Below are positions 32,628 through 42,895 of a DNA stretch of 64,000 nt, in pieces (position 1 is the first letter of the stretch; each line of letters begins with the position of its first letter). The stretch covers positions 171,865 through 235,864 of the forward strand of contig NZ_WTVS01000001.1 in the NCBI RefSeq assembly GCF_012911005.2, written 5' to 3'. Under the pieces are notes generated by a model. The model did no database searches and was not told the origin of the DNA. It saw only the letters and a list, made by a program, of their open reading frames with translations. The DNA is from Aromatoleum toluolicum (GTDB taxonomy: Bacteria > Pseudomonadota > Gammaproteobacteria > Burkholderiales > Rhodocyclaceae). The position numbers were made by a program, and so were the translations under genes.

Positions 32628-32650
32628 CGGCGAGCGCCAGCCGCTCGCCG
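32628..32650. terminator. Hairpin between convergent lpxH and metZ
   Basis: CGGCGAGCG and CGCTCGCCG form a perfect 9-bp stem with a five-base loop in the 54-base spacer. There is no T-run on either side, so it is probably a weak bidirectional terminator or an end-protecting hairpin. Confidence 0.5.
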
Positions 32651-32662
32651 CCGCGCCGACTG

Positions 32663-33832
32663 TCAGGCCGTGAGGCCGCGCGCGAGATCCGCGCGCAAGT
32701 CCCCAACCGCCTCCAGACCGACAGCGATCCGCAGCAGTCCCTCGGTAATGCCTGCGGCAGCACGTGCTTCGGCACTGATCCGCCCATGCGTCGTGGACGC
32801 CGGATGCGTGATGGTGGTCTTGGTATCGCCAAGGTTCGCAGTGATCGAGATCATGCGCGTCGAATCCACGACTCGCCATGCCCCCTCGCGCCCGCCGCCA
32901 ACCTCGAAGCTGACAATTGCGCCGCCGGACTTCTGCTGCCGCATCGCGAGGTCGTGCTGCGGATGGGAGAACAGGCCGGGGTAGTACACCCGCTCGACAC
33001 CCGGCTGTTGCTCGAGCCAGCGCGCGAGTTCGAGCGCCGTCGCCGACTGCGCCTCCATGCGAATGCGCAGGGTTTCCAGCCCCTTCAGAATCACCCACGC
33101 ATTGAACGGCGAAATCGAGGGTCCCGCCGTGCGCAGGAACTTCAGCACTTCGTCGACGATGACCTTGTTGCCGACAACTGCCCCACCCAGCACCCGCCCC
33201 TGCCCGTCGAGGTATTTCGTCGCCGAATGCACGACGACATCGGCGCCCAGTTCGAGTGGGCGCTGCAGCGCAGGCGTGCAGAAACAGTTATCGACTGCGA
33301 GGATTGCGCCGCCAGCATGGGCGATCTCGGCCACGGCGGCGATGTCGATAACCTCGGTGAGGGGGTTCGACGGCGTCTCGATGAAGAACAGCCGCGTGCG
33401 CGCCTTGATCGCAGCGCGATAGGCATCGAGGTCGGTCGCGGGCACAAAGGTCGTCTCGATGCCGAATTTCGCGAGGATCGTCCCGAAGAGCTGCTGCGTC
33501 GCCCCGAAGAGCCCCATCGACGCGACCACGTGGTCACCGGCCTGCAGGGTCGCCATGGCGAGCGACAGGATCGCGGCCATGCCCGATGCGGTGGCGACGC
33601 AGGCTTCGCCGCCTTCGAGGGCGGCGAGGCGCTGCTGCATCGCCGTCACGGTCGGATTCGTGAAGCGCGCGTAGACGTTGCCCTCGTCCGCGCCCGAGAA
33701 GCGGGCCGCGGCCTGCGCGGCGCTCTCGAAGACGAAGCTCGACGTGAGATAGAGGGCTTCGCTATGTTCATTGAACTGGCTGCGCGCAATGCCCGCGCGC
33801 ACCGCCAGGGTGTCGAACTCGTAGTCGCTCAT
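32663..33832 (-). CDS. metZ: O-succinylhomoserine sulfhydrylase MetZ
   Basis: PLP enzyme that makes homocysteine directly from O-succinylhomoserine and sulfide in methionine synthesis. The 389-residue product belongs to the Cys/Met metabolism PLP family: YARFTNPTV, VDNCFCTPALQ, and the PLP lysine in VVHSATKYLDGQGR. It is the last gene of the purF cluster, 19 bases after purF. The purF-metZ linkage is typical of MetZ rather than MetB or MetY. Confidence 0.93.
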   Translation of the reverse strand: MSDYEFDTLAVRAGIARSQFNEHSEALYLTSSFVFESAAQAAARFSGADEGNVYARFTNPTVTAMQQRLAALEGGEACVATASGMAAILSLAMATLQAGDHVVASMGLFGATQQLFGTILAKFGIETTFVPATDLDAYRAAIKARTRLFFIETPSNPLTEVIDIAAVAEIAHAGGAILAVDNCFCTPALQRPLELGADVVVHSATKYLDGQGRVLGGAVVGNKVIVDEVLKFLRTAGPSISPFNAWVILKGLETLRIRMEAQSATALELARWLEQQPGVERVYYPGLFSHPQHDLAMRQQKSGGAIVSFEVGGGREGAWRVVDSTRMISITANLGDTKTTITHPASTTHGRISAEARAAAGITEGLLRIAVGLEAVGDLRADLARGLTA

Positions 33833-33851
33833 GTCCGCTCAGTTGTCCTGC

Positions 33852-35375
33852 TCAGTTGTCCTGATTGGCAACCAGGTTCAAGTCGAGTTGTCCGCCTTCA
33901 CCGTCGTCGCCCGATTTGGTCTCGCCGCGCTGGTTCTCGACGCCATTCAGGTATTCGGGCGTGATGTCGCCGGTGATGTAGGTGCCGTCGAAACAGGACG
34001 TCTCGAAGAACTTGATTGCGGGGTTGACAGCCCGCACGGCAGCCTTGAGATCGGCGAGATCCTGATAGATCAGTCCGTCCGCTCCGATGACACGGCAGAT
34101 CTCTTCCTCGTTGCGGTCGGCCGCGATCAGTTCGGTCCGGGTCGGCATGTCGATGCCGTAGACGTTCGCATAGCGAACCGGCGGCGCCGCAGAAGCGAGG
34201 TACACCTTCACGGCGCCGGCGTCGCGGGCCATGGTGACGATCTCGCGGCTGGTGGTACCGCGCACGATCGAGTCGTCGACCAGCAGCACCTTCTTGCCCT
34301 TGAATTCCTGCGGGATGGTATTGAGCTTCTGGCGCACCGACTTACGCCGGGTCGCCTGGCCGGGCATGATGAAGGTGCGCCCGATATAGCGGTTCTTCAC
34401 GAAACCTTCGCGGTACGGAAGGTTCAGCCGGTGGGCCATCTCCATCGCAGAAGGACGGCTGGAATCGGGGATGGGGATCACGACGTCGATGTCCGCGTGG
34501 GGTACGACGCGCTTGAGCTTGTCGGCGAGGAATTCGCCCATTTTCACGCGCGACTCGTATACCGACACTCCGTCGATCACCGAATCCGGACGCGCGAGGT
34601 ACACGAACTCGAACATGCACGGCGCTTCGACCGTCTTTTCCGCACACTGGCGGCTGCGGAAATTGCCCTGCGTGTCGATGAGGATCGCTTCGCCCGGCGC
34701 CACGTCACGCAGTGTCTTGAAGCCGAGCACGTCCATCGCCACCGACTCGGATGCCACGAGCCACTCTTGGCCGCCGTCGACATCATTGCGCCCGACGACC
34801 AGCGGACGAATGCCGAACGGATCGCGGAACGCCAGCAGGCCGAAGCCGGCGATCATCACGACGACCGCGTAAGCGCCACGGCAGCGACGATGCACGCCCG
34901 CCACGGCGCGGAACACGGCATCCTCGTCGAGCTTGAAGCCCTTCGCAGCGGCCTGCAGTTCGTGCGCGAGCACGTTCAGCAGCACCTCCGAATCGGAATT
35001 GGTATTGATGTGGCGAAGGTCCGAGAGGAACATCTCACGCTTCAGTTCCTCGGAATTCGTCAGGTTGCCGTTATGGGCCAGCAGCAGGCCGAAAGGCGAA
35101 TTGACGTAGAAAGGCTGCGCTTCGGCCGGATTGCACGCCGACCCCGCAGTCGGGTAACGGACATGGCCGATACCCCAATTGCCTTCCAGATTGCGCATGT
35201 TGCGCGTGCGGAACACGTCGCGCACGAGCCCTGGCCCCTTGTGCATGAGGAAGCGCCCCCCCTCCGACGTCGCGATGCCTGCCGCATCCTGTCCGCGGTG
35301 CTGCAGCACCTGCAGGCCGTCATAGAGCAACTGATTGACCGGGGATTTTGCAACGACCCCAATGATTCCGCACAT
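33852..35375 (-). CDS. purF: Amidophosphoribosyltransferase PurF
   Basis: First step of purine synthesis: PRPP plus glutamine gives phosphoribosylamine. The 507-residue product begins MCGIIGVV; Cys2 becomes the N-terminal glutaminase nucleophile after Met removal. It has [10 protein letters not shown] and the PRPP-binding loop [13 protein letters not shown]. The open frame extends 42 codons upstream, but the catalytic Cys fixes the start at 35375. It lies 10 bases after cvpA. Confidence 0.97.
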   Translation of the reverse strand: MCGIIGVVAKSPVNQLLYDGLQVLQHRGQDAAGIATSEGGRFLMHKGPGLVRDVFRTRNMRNLEGNWGIGHVRYPTAGSACNPAEAQPFYVNSPFGLLLAHNGNLTNSEELKREMFLSDLRHINTNSDSEVLLNVLAHELQAAAKGFKLDEDAVFRAVAGVHRRCRGAYAVVVMIAGFGLLAFRDPFGIRPLVVGRNDVDGGQEWLVASESVAMDVLGFKTLRDVAPGEAILIDTQGNFRSRQCAEKTVEAPCMFEFVYLARPDSVIDGVSVYESRVKMGEFLADKLKRVVPHADIDVVIPIPDSSRPSAMEMAHRLNLPYREGFVKNRYIGRTFIMPGQATRRKSVRQKLNTIPQEFKGKKVLLVDDSIVRGTTSREIVTMARDAGAVKVYLASAAPPVRYANVYGIDMPTRTELIAADRNEEEICRVIGADGLIYQDLADLKAAVRAVNPAIKFFETSCFDGTYITGDITPEYLNGVENQRGETKSGDDGEGGQLDLNLVANQDN

Positions 35376-35385
35376 GGAATAGCAC

Positions 35386-35877
35386 CTATCTGAATCGAAT
35401 CTTTGTAGCCACCACATCGGGCAGCCACGGTTTGGCAGCAATGACCGCCGTCTCCAGCGGAGGAGCAAACATCGCGTTGGACCACCACGGTTCACGCGCA
35501 ATCCCGATCAGACCGCCGAGCAGCACCACCGCGAGGGCGATGGCAATACCGCGGGCGACACCGAAAAATGCTCCGAACACCCGGTCGGCAGTGCCCAACC
35601 CGACCGCCTTGAGCAGCTCGCGAAGCAGGAAGCGCAACAACGCAGCCAGCATCAGGACCGCGACGAAGATCAGCGCGAATCCCGCAATCTGGCGCCAGGC
35701 CGGATCGACGATCATGCCGCCGAACAGCACTGCCGCATCCCCCGCGTAGCGCCATGCCGCAAAGAGGGCAACCGCCCATGCGAGCAGCGCGATCACCTCG
35801 CTGACCAATCCGCGCCACATGCCGACTGCTGCCGACAACGCGAGAACGCCGAGGAACACATAATCGAATACCGTCAT
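35386..35877 (-). CDS. cvpA: CvpA family membrane protein
   Basis: A 163-residue inner-membrane protein with about four spans (starting [18 protein letters not shown]). CvpA is linked to colicin V production and envelope homeostasis, and is almost always found upstream of purF, as here (10-base gap). Its biochemical role is not settled. Confidence 0.92.
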   Translation of the reverse strand: MTVFDYVFLGVLALSAAVGMWRGLVSEVIALLAWAVALFAAWRYAGDAAVLFGGMIVDPAWRQIAGFALIFVAVLMLAALLRFLLRELLKAVGLGTADRVFGAFFGVARGIAIALAVVLLGGLIGIAREPWWSNAMFAPPLETAVIAAKPWLPDVVATKIRFR

Positions 35878-35896
35878 CGCAGTGATCTGCGCGAGC

Positions 35897-36604
35897 TCAT
35901 TTCGGCACGACCGAACCGCCCATTCCGCTCGCCCGGACCCGCTGGGCAGCCTTTTCGGCGTCGTCGCGTCCGCCGAACGGCCCGACCCGCACGCGCGTCA
36001 TCGCGCCGACCTTCTCAGTGTAGGCGGCGAAACCCCGTCTTTTGAGGTCTGCCGCAATCGACGCGGCCTTGCCACCATCGCCGAAGGCACCGATCTGGAC
36101 GACAAAGGCACTTCCCGCCACCGTGGGGGGAGGCAACGCCTGCTTGCCTTCGAGAATCGCTTGGGCGCGAGCGCTATCGGTTAGAGCGTCCTTAGCCGCC
36201 GGCTTCACGGGCTCGACCGCAGCGCTTGCCGAACCGGACACCCGTGGTACATCGGGTGTCGCGGGCGCAGGAGCCGGACGTTGCGCAGGCGGCACACTTG
36301 CGCTGGTTTCCTGCCTCGGCGCCTCGGGTGAACCCGCAGCGGGCGGTTGCTCCTCGGGCGGAGGCGCCAGTTGCGGATCGGGGTCACGCGCCGGCCGACT
36401 GGCAATGGGGCGCGAGAGCGTGTTGTCGGCCTCGCGGTCGGGGATCGTGACCTGTATATCCTGAGCCGGGGCGCTCGGCTCCTGATCCATCACCATGGGG
36501 AGGATGATCGCGGCGAGCAACGCCAGAGCGGCCGCCCCCACCAAGCGACGCCTGGCGCGCTTCTTGAGTTCGACGTTGTCGCTATCGGTCACGCGGAGCC
36601 TCAA
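35897..36604 (-). CDS. SPOR-domain cell-division protein (DedD-like)
   Basis: A 235-residue protein with a basic cytoplasmic N-terminus, one membrane span (about 21-40, GAAALALLAAIILPMVM), a Pro/Ala-rich periplasmic linker, and a C-terminal SPOR domain (about 160-235, FVVQIGAFGDGGKAASIAADLKRRG). SPOR domains bind glycan strands lacking stem peptides at the division septum. It sits between folC and cvpA where dedD is found in E. coli, and overlaps folC by four bases. Confidence 0.88.
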   Translation of the reverse strand: MRLRVTDSDNVELKKRARRRLVGAAALALLAAIILPMVMDQEPSAPAQDIQVTIPDREADNTLSRPIASRPARDPDPQLAPPPEEQPPAAGSPEAPRQETSASVPPAQRPAPAPATPDVPRVSGSASAAVEPVKPAAKDALTDSARAQAILEGKQALPPPTVAGSAFVVQIGAFGDGGKAASIAADLKRRGFAAYTEKVGAMTRVRVGPFGGRDDAEKAAQRVRASGMGGSVVPK

Positions 36605-37878
36605 TGACGAGCGGCGCGGACGGCTGCCAGCACATCCGCGACCGTCAGGAACGAGCCAAAGGCTACGATTCTATCACCCTCGCCTGCAGTTTTCCGGGCA
36701 GCCGCATAGGCCTCCGCGGGGCTCTCGAAACGCAGGATATCGCCGCGCACGCCGACGCTGCGCAGGCGCTGCTCGAGACGCTCGGCGCTGAGCCCGCGCG
36801 CACCGGGGAGACTGACGAGCATCCAGTGATCGACGCGATCCTGGATCAGTTTCACCACGCCTTCCACGTCCTTGTCCGCGAGCATGCCCAGAACTGCCCA
36901 CGTCTCCGGGAAGAAGCCCATGTTGGACAGGTTCTCGGACAGCACGCCCGCGGCCTGCGGATTATGCGCGACGTCGAGTACCACCGAGGGTCGTCCGGGC
37001 AGCACCTGGAAGCGCCCGGGCAGCTCGACGAGCATCAGCCCCTGGCGGACCGCCTGCATGGATACGGGAATCCGCTGTCGCAGGGTTTCCAGCGCCATCA
37101 GCACTGCCGACGCATTCAGGAGCTGATTGGCCCCGCGCAACGCAGGATAGGCAAGCCCCCCTCGGCGCGCGCCGCCCTTGCTCCACCAAGTCCATTGGGT
37201 GCGGTCACCGCTGAATCCAAAATCCTCGCCAACCAGCTTCAGGTCGGCGCCGATCGCACGCGCATGGTCGACCAGCGTGGCGGGGACCATCGGATCGGAA
37301 CAGATCGCCGGACGCCCCGCGCGGAAAATGCCGGCCTTCTCGAAGCCGATCTTCTCTCGCGTGTCGCCCAGCCAGTCCATATGGTCCATCGCGATTCCAG
37401 TCACGATGGCGCAGTCGGGCTCGAGCACATTTACCGCGTCGAGGCGCCCACCGAGGCCGACTTCGAGGATCACGACGTCGAGCTGCGCACGGCAAAATGC
37501 CCACCAGGCGGCAAGCGTGCCGTGCTCGAAATAGGTCAGCGGAGTCCCGTCGCGCGCCTCCTCGACGGCGCGAAAGGCGTCCATCAGGATCTGGTCATCG
37601 ACCTCGCGTCCTTCGATGCGCACGCGCTCGTTGTAACGCAGCAGGTGCGGGGATGTGTAGCAGCCGACGCGATATCCGGCGGCGAGCAGGATCGCCTCGA
37701 GCATCGCGCAGGTCGAGCCCTTGCCGTTCGTGCCTCCAACGGTGATCACCACGGCATCGCTGCGCACGCCGAGCGCATCGCGCACGCGGGATACGCGATC
37801 CAGGCCTAGCTGGATCTGGACTGCATGGCGGCTTTCGAGCAGCTCGAGCCAGCCGCTCAGGGAATCGGGAAGATGCAT
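36601..37878 (-). CDS. folC: Bifunctional folylpolyglutamate / dihydrofolate synthase FolC
   Basis: Adds glutamate to dihydropteroate and extends folate polyglutamates. The 425-residue Mur-ligase-family product has the ATP loop VGGTNGKGSTCAML, the second conserved segment ITGIAMDHMDWLGDT and the C-terminal DVAHNPQAA motif. It lies 15 bases after accD and overlaps the SPOR gene by four bases. Confidence 0.95.
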   Translation of the reverse strand: MHLPDSLSGWLELLESRHAVQIQLGLDRVSRVRDALGVRSDAVVITVGGTNGKGSTCAMLEAILLAAGYRVGCYTSPHLLRYNERVRIEGREVDDQILMDAFRAVEEARDGTPLTYFEHGTLAAWWAFCRAQLDVVILEVGLGGRLDAVNVLEPDCAIVTGIAMDHMDWLGDTREKIGFEKAGIFRAGRPAICSDPMVPATLVDHARAIGADLKLVGEDFGFSGDRTQWTWWSKGGARRGGLAYPALRGANQLLNASAVLMALETLRQRIPVSMQAVRQGLMLVELPGRFQVLPGRPSVVLDVAHNPQAAGVLSENLSNMGFFPETWAVLGMLADKDVEGVVKLIQDRVDHWMLVSLPGARGLSAERLEQRLRSVGVRGDILRFESPAEAYAAARKTAGEGDRIVAFGSFLTVADVLAAVRAARH

Positions 37879-37893
37879 GAAGTGGATCGGGAA

Positions 37894-38763
37894 TCAGACG
37901 CCAATGGCGGGCTGGCGCGTCAGCAGGGTCAGAAGTTCGGCGACCTTCGAACGCATCTCGCGCCGATCGACAATCATGTCGATCGCGCCCTTCTCCAGCA
38001 GGAACTCGGAGCGCTGAAATCCCTCGGGCAGGGTTTCGCGCACGGTCTGCTCGATCACGCGCGGCCCCGCAAAACCGATCAGGGCGCCCGGTTCGGCGAT
38101 CACGACGTCGCCCATGAACGCGAAACTGGCCGACACGCCCCCCATCGTGGGGTCGGTGAGGATGGTGAGGAACGGCAGCTTGCGCTCGGCGAGCTGCGTG
38201 ATCGCAGCCGTCGTCTTGGCCATCTGCATCAGCGAGAACAGGCCCTCCTGCATCCGGGCGCCGCCGGTGGCGGTGATGCAGATGAAAGGGAGGCGCTGCT
38301 CCACGGCCGCCTTGGCGCCACGCACGAAGCGCTCGCCGACGACCGACCCCATCGATCCGCCGAGAAAATCGAACTCGAAGCAGGCGACCACGACCGGCAC
38401 GGTCAGGATGGAACCCTGCATCACGACCATCGCGTCGGCTTCGCCGGTATCGTCGTTAGCCGCCGACAGCCGCTCGGTGTAGCGCCGCGAGTCCTTGAAC
38501 TTCAGCGGATCGACCGGCACCACCTCGCTGCCGATCTCGAAACGCGCTTCCGCATCGAGCAGCTGATCGAGCCGGGCCCGTGCGCGCAGGCGCTGGTGGT
38601 GACCGCACTTCGGGCACACGCTCTGGTTGCTTTCGAGATCGGAACGGTAGAGCACTGCCTCGCATGCCGAGCACTTGCTCCACAGGCCTTCCGGAATCGA
38701 CTTGCGCGCAGCGCTCTCGGCGCGCTTGATCTTCGGCGGCAGCAGTTTCTGAAGCCAACTCAT
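37894..38763 (-). CDS. accD: Acetyl-CoA carboxylase carboxyltransferase subunit beta AccD
   Basis: With AccA forms the carboxyltransferase that makes malonyl-CoA for fatty acid synthesis. The 289-residue product has the N-terminal four-Cys zinc ribbon ([14 protein letters not shown]...CPKCGHHQ) and the crotonase-like core ([33 protein letters not shown]). The ATG overlaps the trpA stop (ATGA), so it is coupled to trpA. Confidence 0.96.
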   Translation of the reverse strand: MSWLQKLLPPKIKRAESAARKSIPEGLWSKCSACEAVLYRSDLESNQSVCPKCGHHQRLRARARLDQLLDAEARFEIGSEVVPVDPLKFKDSRRYTERLSAANDDTGEADAMVVMQGSILTVPVVVACFEFDFLGGSMGSVVGERFVRGAKAAVEQRLPFICITATGGARMQEGLFSLMQMAKTTAAITQLAERKLPFLTILTDPTMGGVSASFAFMGDVVIAEPGALIGFAGPRVIEQTVRETLPEGFQRSEFLLEKGAIDMIVDRREMRSKVAELLTLLTRQPAIGV

Positions 38764-39575
38764 CGCGGAGCTCCTTGGATCTGGTCGAGCGCAGCACGCA
38801 CGCCCTCAACGAAGTTCTTAACCCGGGCTACCGCCTGATCGCGCGGACTGTTTTCGATTTCCTCGATGATGCGACTGCCGATCACGACCGCGTCGGCAAC
38901 CTCGCCGATACGGCGGGCCGATTCGGCATCGCGGATGCCGAATCCGACGCCGACCGGCATACCGACGCCCTGGCGAATCTGCGGCATGCGCGCGGCGACA
39001 TCGTTGAAATCGAGCGCGCCCGAGCCGGTTACCCCTTTGAGCGACACGTAGTAGATGTAGCCGCTGCCGATGGTCGCGACCTCACGGATGCGCTGTTCGG
39101 TGGAAGTCGGCGCCAGCAGGAAGATCGGATCCATGCCGCCCGCCTTGAGCGCACGCGCAAACGCTTCGCATTCCTCTGGCGGGTAATCGACAACGAGGGC
39201 TCCGTCCACGCCGGCAGCGCCGGCTGCGGCGACGAACCGATCGACGCCCATGGCCTCGATCGGGTTCGCATAGCCCATCAGGACGACCGGCGTGTCGGAA
39301 TTCGTTGCGCGGAAGTCGGACACCAGCGCGAGCACCTTGCGCAGGCTCATCCCGTTGAGGAGCGCACGCTCGGACGCGCGCTGGATGGTCGGGCCGTCCG
39401 CCATCGGGTCGGAGAACGGAACGCCCAGTTCAATGATGTCCGCCCCGCCATCGACGAGCGCATGCATCAGCGGCACGGTGAGTTCGGGAGCGGGGTCGCC
39501 CGCGGTGATGAAGGGGATCAGCGCCCGCCGCCCCGAGGCCTGCAGGCTCTGAAAAACTGTCTGGATTCTGGACAT
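38760..39575 (-). CDS. trpA: Tryptophan synthase alpha subunit
   Basis: Cleaves indole-glycerol phosphate to indole, channelled to TrpB. The 271-residue TIM barrel has the catalytic glutamate motif [19 protein letters not shown] and the second acid in [12 protein letters not shown]. The open frame runs 198 codons upstream, but the ATG at 39573-39575 gives the normal start MSRIQTVF. It follows trpB by 41 bases. Confidence 0.96.
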   Translation of the reverse strand: MSRIQTVFQSLQASGRRALIPFITAGDPAPELTVPLMHALVDGGADIIELGVPFSDPMADGPTIQRASERALLNGMSLRKVLALVSDFRATNSDTPVVLMGYANPIEAMGVDRFVAAAGAAGVDGALVVDYPPEECEAFARALKAGGMDPIFLLAPTSTEQRIREVATIGSGYIYYVSLKGVTGSGALDFNDVAARMPQIRQGVGMPVGVGFGIRDAESARRIGEVADAVVIGSRIIEEIENSPRDQAVARVKNFVEGVRAALDQIQGAPR

Positions 39576-39616
39576 AAGCGGTATCGGGATGCGCGGGCCC
39601 GTCAAGGCCCGCGGAG

Positions 39617-40828
39617 TCAGAACTGAATGCCGGACTTTTCGGCGACAGTGTGCATGTCCTTGTCGCCGCGACCGGAGAGATTGACCAGCAGGATCTTGTC
39701 TCGCGGCAGGGTCGGCGCCAGCTTCGCTGCATACGCGAGGGCGTGGGACGACTCGAGCGCGGGGATGATGCCTTCGAGATGGCACAGGTTGTGGAAAGCG
39801 GCCAGCGCCTCCTCGTCGGTGACGCCGACATACTCCGCACGGTCGCTGTCCTTGAGCCAAGCATGCTCCGGCCCTACGCCCGGATAGTCGAGACCGGCCG
39901 AGATCGAGTGGGTCTCGATGATCTGGCCGTCGTCGCTCTGGAGCAGGTAGGTGCGGTTCCCGTGCAGAACGCCGGGTGTGCCGCCGGTGAGGCTGGCCGC
40001 ATGGCGCCCGGACTCCAGCCCCTCGCCGTACGCTTCCACGCCGATCAGCCTGACCCCCGCAACGTCGATGTAGGGATGGAAGATACCCATCGCGTTCGAT
40101 CCACCGCCGACGCACGCAATCACACAATCGGGCTGACGACCGGTCATCTCCGGCATTTGCACGAGGCATTCCTTGCCGATGACTGCCTGAAAGTCGCGCA
40201 CCATCATCGGGTACGGATGTGGCCCGGCGACCGTGCCGATGATATAGAAGGTGTTATGGATGTTCGTGACCCAGTCGCGCATCGCTTCGTTGAGCGCGTC
40301 CTTCAGCGTCCTGGAGCCCGACTCTACGGGAACGACCTTCGCCCCCAGGAGCTTCATGCGGTACACGTTGGCAGCCTGGCGCTTCACGTCCTCGGCGCCC
40401 ATGTACACCACGCACTCCATCCCGTAGCGTGCAGCCACCGTCGCCGTTGCAACGCCATGCTGACCCGCGCCGGTCTCCGCGATCACGCGCGGCTTGCCCA
40501 TGTAGCGCGCTACGAGCGCCTGGCCGATGCAGTTGTTCACCTTGTGCGCGCCGGTGTGGTTCAGATCCTCGCGCTTGAGGTAGATCTGCGCGCCGCCGAG
40601 CGCATCCGACATGCGCCTCGCGTGGTAGATCGGGCTCGGACGACCGACGTAGTGCTTGAGCTCGTATTCGAACTCGGCCATGAAGGCCGGGTTGTTCCGG
40701 CACGCCTCGTAGGCGGCATTGAGTTCGTCCAGCGCAGGAATCAGCGTTTCTGCGACGAACACGCCGCCGTATGGCCCGAAATGGCCGCGCGCATCAGGAA
40801 ACCGGTATGGCTTGTCAGCCGTCTGCAT
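39617..40828 (-). CDS. trpB: Tryptophan synthase beta subunit
   Basis: PLP enzyme joining indole and serine to tryptophan. The 403-residue product has the PLP lysine in HTGAHKVNN, the glycine loop [10 protein letters not shown] and the ETGAGQHG segment. The ATG at 40826-40828 with AGGAG upstream is preferred to a longer frame. Its start overlaps the trpF end by 14 bases, so the two are translationally coupled. Confidence 0.97.
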   Translation of the reverse strand: MQTADKPYRFPDARGHFGPYGGVFVAETLIPALDELNAAYEACRNNPAFMAEFEYELKHYVGRPSPIYHARRMSDALGGAQIYLKREDLNHTGAHKVNNCIGQALVARYMGKPRVIAETGAGQHGVATATVAARYGMECVVYMGAEDVKRQAANVYRMKLLGAKVVPVESGSRTLKDALNEAMRDWVTNIHNTFYIIGTVAGPHPYPMMVRDFQAVIGKECLVQMPEMTGRQPDCVIACVGGGSNAMGIFHPYIDVAGVRLIGVEAYGEGLESGRHAASLTGGTPGVLHGNRTYLLQSDDGQIIETHSISAGLDYPGVGPEHAWLKDSDRAEYVGVTDEEALAAFHNLCHLEGIIPALESSHALAYAAKLAPTLPRDKILLVNLSGRGDKDMHTVAEKSGIQF

Positions 40829-41438
40829 TGCGTACTCCTGCGACGAACGCGGCAATCCGTGCCGCATCCTTGATACCCTTTCCCGACTCGACGCCGCTGG
40901 ACACATCGACAGCCCACGGCCTTACGCGGCGGACTGCCTCGGCGACGTTATCGGGATCCAGTCCACCGGAAAGGATGAGCGGCCGCCCGAGGCGCTCGGG
41001 AATCAGGGACCAGTCGAAAACCTTGCCTCCGCCGCCGTAGCCTTCGACAAACGCGTCGAGCAGCAATCCGGAAGCGGACGGGTGGGAAGCCGAGAATTCT
41101 ACCAGATCGACCCCGGGGCGCACTCGCGCAGCCTTGATCCAGGGACGACCGAAGCCCGCACACACGCCTTCGGCCTCGTCGCCGTGAAACTGCAGGAGCT
41201 GCAACGGCACCTGCGCGAGCGCCTGCTGCACGTACGCCGGATCGGGATTCACGAAGAGGCCGACCGTGGTAACGAAGGGCGGTACCAGCGCGGCCAGCTC
41301 CGCCGCACGCTCGAACGCGACAAAGCGCGGGCTGGGCGGATAGAAGACCAGTCCGATGGCATCCGCGCCAGCCTCGACGGCGGCATGCACGTCCTCGGCG
41401 CGGGTCAGGCCGCAGATCTTGATTCGGGTTCTGGACAC
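40815..41438 (-). CDS. trpF: Phosphoribosylanthranilate isomerase TrpF
   Basis: Amadori rearrangement step of tryptophan synthesis. The 207-residue TIM barrel has the catalytic Cys in [24 protein letters not shown] and the acid in [12 protein letters not shown]. The start is GTG directly after the truA TGA (TGAGTG, no gap), so its translation depends on truA. Confidence 0.95.
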   Translation of the reverse strand: MSRTRIKICGLTRAEDVHAAVEAGADAIGLVFYPPSPRFVAFERAAELAALVPPFVTTVGLFVNPDPAYVQQALAQVPLQLLQFHGDEAEGVCAGFGRPWIKAARVRPGVDLVEFSASHPSASGLLLDAFVEGYGGGGKVFDWSLIPERLGRPLILSGGLDPDNVAEAVRRVRPWAVDVSSGVESGKGIKDAARIAAFVAGVRNADG

Positions 41439-42233
41439 TCAGACGAAAGGGATACGCGGGAGCGCGATGATACGCCCTTCATCAGGCAGCGGCCAGTGCG
41501 AGGGGTACTCGACACCCGCGAGATACAGCCCGTCAGGGCAGAAGGTCATCGCCGCCCGGCTGCGGTCGCGCGACTGCAGCACTTCGGCCATCCACCCTGG
41601 CGGGTAACAGCCTTTCCCGACGTAAACCAGCGAACCGACCAAATTGCGCACCATATGATGCAGGAAGGCATTCGCCCAGAAATCGAAGACGATGTAGTCC
41701 CCGTCGCGCCGCACCTGCGCCTCATGCATCAGTTTGATCGGCGATTTCGCCTGGCACCCCGCGGCACGGAAGGCCGAAAAATCCTGCCAGCCCAGGAGGG
41801 AACGGGCGGCCTCCGCCATCGCCGCTTCATCGAGCGGTGGATGGAACCATCCCACGCGGCCGGCCAGGAGCGCAGGACGCACGGCCGAGTTGTAGAGGAT
41901 GTAGCGGTAACGGCGCGAAACCGCACAGAAGCGCGCGTGGAAATCGTCACCGACTTCCACCGCCCAACGCACCGCGACCGGAGCCCTCATCCGGGCATTG
42001 GTACCGCGAACCCAGCCATGCAGCGAGCGCACCGATTGAGTGTCGAAATGCACCACTTGGGCCGTTGCGTGGACGCCGGCGTCGGTCCGCCCGGCGCAGT
42101 GCAGTCGCACCGGGTGACCGGCCATGCCGGAGAGCGCTGCCTCGAGATGGTCCTGCACGGTCTGCCCGTGGGACTGGCTCTGCCAGCCCTGAAAAGCGTC
42201 ACCCGCATATTCGACGCCAAGCGCAATTCTCAT
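41439..42233 (-). CDS. truA: tRNA pseudouridine(38-40) synthase TruA
   Basis: Converts uridines 38-40 of the anticodon stem-loop to pseudouridine. The 264-residue product has the catalytic aspartate motif CAGRTDAGVHA and the N-terminal EYAGDAFQGWQ. The ATG at 42231-42233 (MRIALGVEY) overlaps the stop of the upstream membrane protein (ATGA). It is placed between fimV and trpF as in many proteobacteria. Confidence 0.96.
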   Translation of the reverse strand: MRIALGVEYAGDAFQGWQSQSHGQTVQDHLEAALSGMAGHPVRLHCAGRTDAGVHATAQVVHFDTQSVRSLHGWVRGTNARMRAPVAVRWAVEVGDDFHARFCAVSRRYRYILYNSAVRPALLAGRVGWFHPPLDEAAMAEAARSLLGWQDFSAFRAAGCQAKSPIKLMHEAQVRRDGDYIVFDFWANAFLHHMVRNLVGSLVYVGKGCYPPGWMAEVLQSRDRSRAAMTFCPDGLYLAGVEYPSHWPLPDEGRIIALPRIPFV

Positions 42234-42835
42234 CGTGTCACTCCGAACCACAACGCTGCGACGCCCAACACCACGAGCAAAGCCGCGAGATCCCGCCACG
42301 CGAAGGCTTCGCGGGCAAACACGATCCTGTCGGCGCTGTTGCCATTGATACCGTCATCCTCGAGCCAGTCGCGCCACGCAGCCGCAGGTGCCGAATCCAC
42401 GTAGCGCAGAACGAGCATCAGACGTACCGCCAGCCGCTCCCTCGGGAGGCCCAGCCGTCCCAAGGGGCGCAGCAGGGCATGCAGACCGCCGACGAGACGC
42501 GACACAGGCAACCCCTCCAGCAGCAGCGCCACGCACAGCACCACCGCGACCAGGCGCCCAACATGCTCGGCAGCCAACACCAGACCTTCGCGGCTTGGAC
42601 TGAGCTCGGGAGTTGCCGGCAAGAGCGCTTCGCCCGGTGTAAACCCGGCGAACAGCACAAGTATCGCGAGGATCAGAAAACGAACCCGCCGCAGCAACTT
42701 CAGGCTACGTGATGGCGCGAACCACCATCCGGCGATCGCACACACGCCTGTCGCAACCGCCAGAGCAATGGGCGACATCACCTGCAGGACGACGACGCAC
42801 GCCATCCACAATGCAATCACCAATCCGGAATGCAT
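42230..42835 (-). CDS. CbiQ/EcfT-like membrane protein of unknown substrate
   Basis: A 201-residue hydrophobic protein with about four to five membrane spans and an amphipathic arginine-rich region (LVGGLHALLRPLGRLGLPRERLAVRLMLVLRYVD), resembling the coupling helices of energy-coupling-factor T components (CbiQ/EcfT). No ATPase or S component is adjacent. The start is unclear: the ATG at 42835 has no Shine-Dalgarno and follows the fimV hairpin at once; GTG six codons in or ATG ten codons in are alternatives. It overlaps truA by four bases. Confidence 0.65.
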   Translation of the reverse strand: MHSGLVIALWMACVVVLQVMSPIALAVATGVCAIAGWWFAPSRSLKLLRRVRFLILAILVLFAGFTPGEALLPATPELSPSREGLVLAAEHVGRLVAVVLCVALLLEGLPVSRLVGGLHALLRPLGRLGLPRERLAVRLMLVLRYVDSAPAAAWRDWLEDDGINGNSADRIVFAREAFAWRDLAALLVVLGVAALWFGVTR

Positions 42836-42845
42836 GAAAATGAAC

Positions 42846-42865
42846 GGGCCGCCCGACGGCGGCCC
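42846..42865 (-). terminator. Hairpin after fimV
   Basis: GGGCCGCC and GGCGGCCC form a perfect 8-bp stem with a four-base loop. On the minus strand it is followed by GTTCATTTT, a broken T-run. It lies 30 bases after the fimV stop and 11 bases before the ATG of the EcfT-like gene. Confidence 0.55.
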
Positions 42866-42895
42866 CTTGACATACGCAGCCTGCAACCTCGACCG

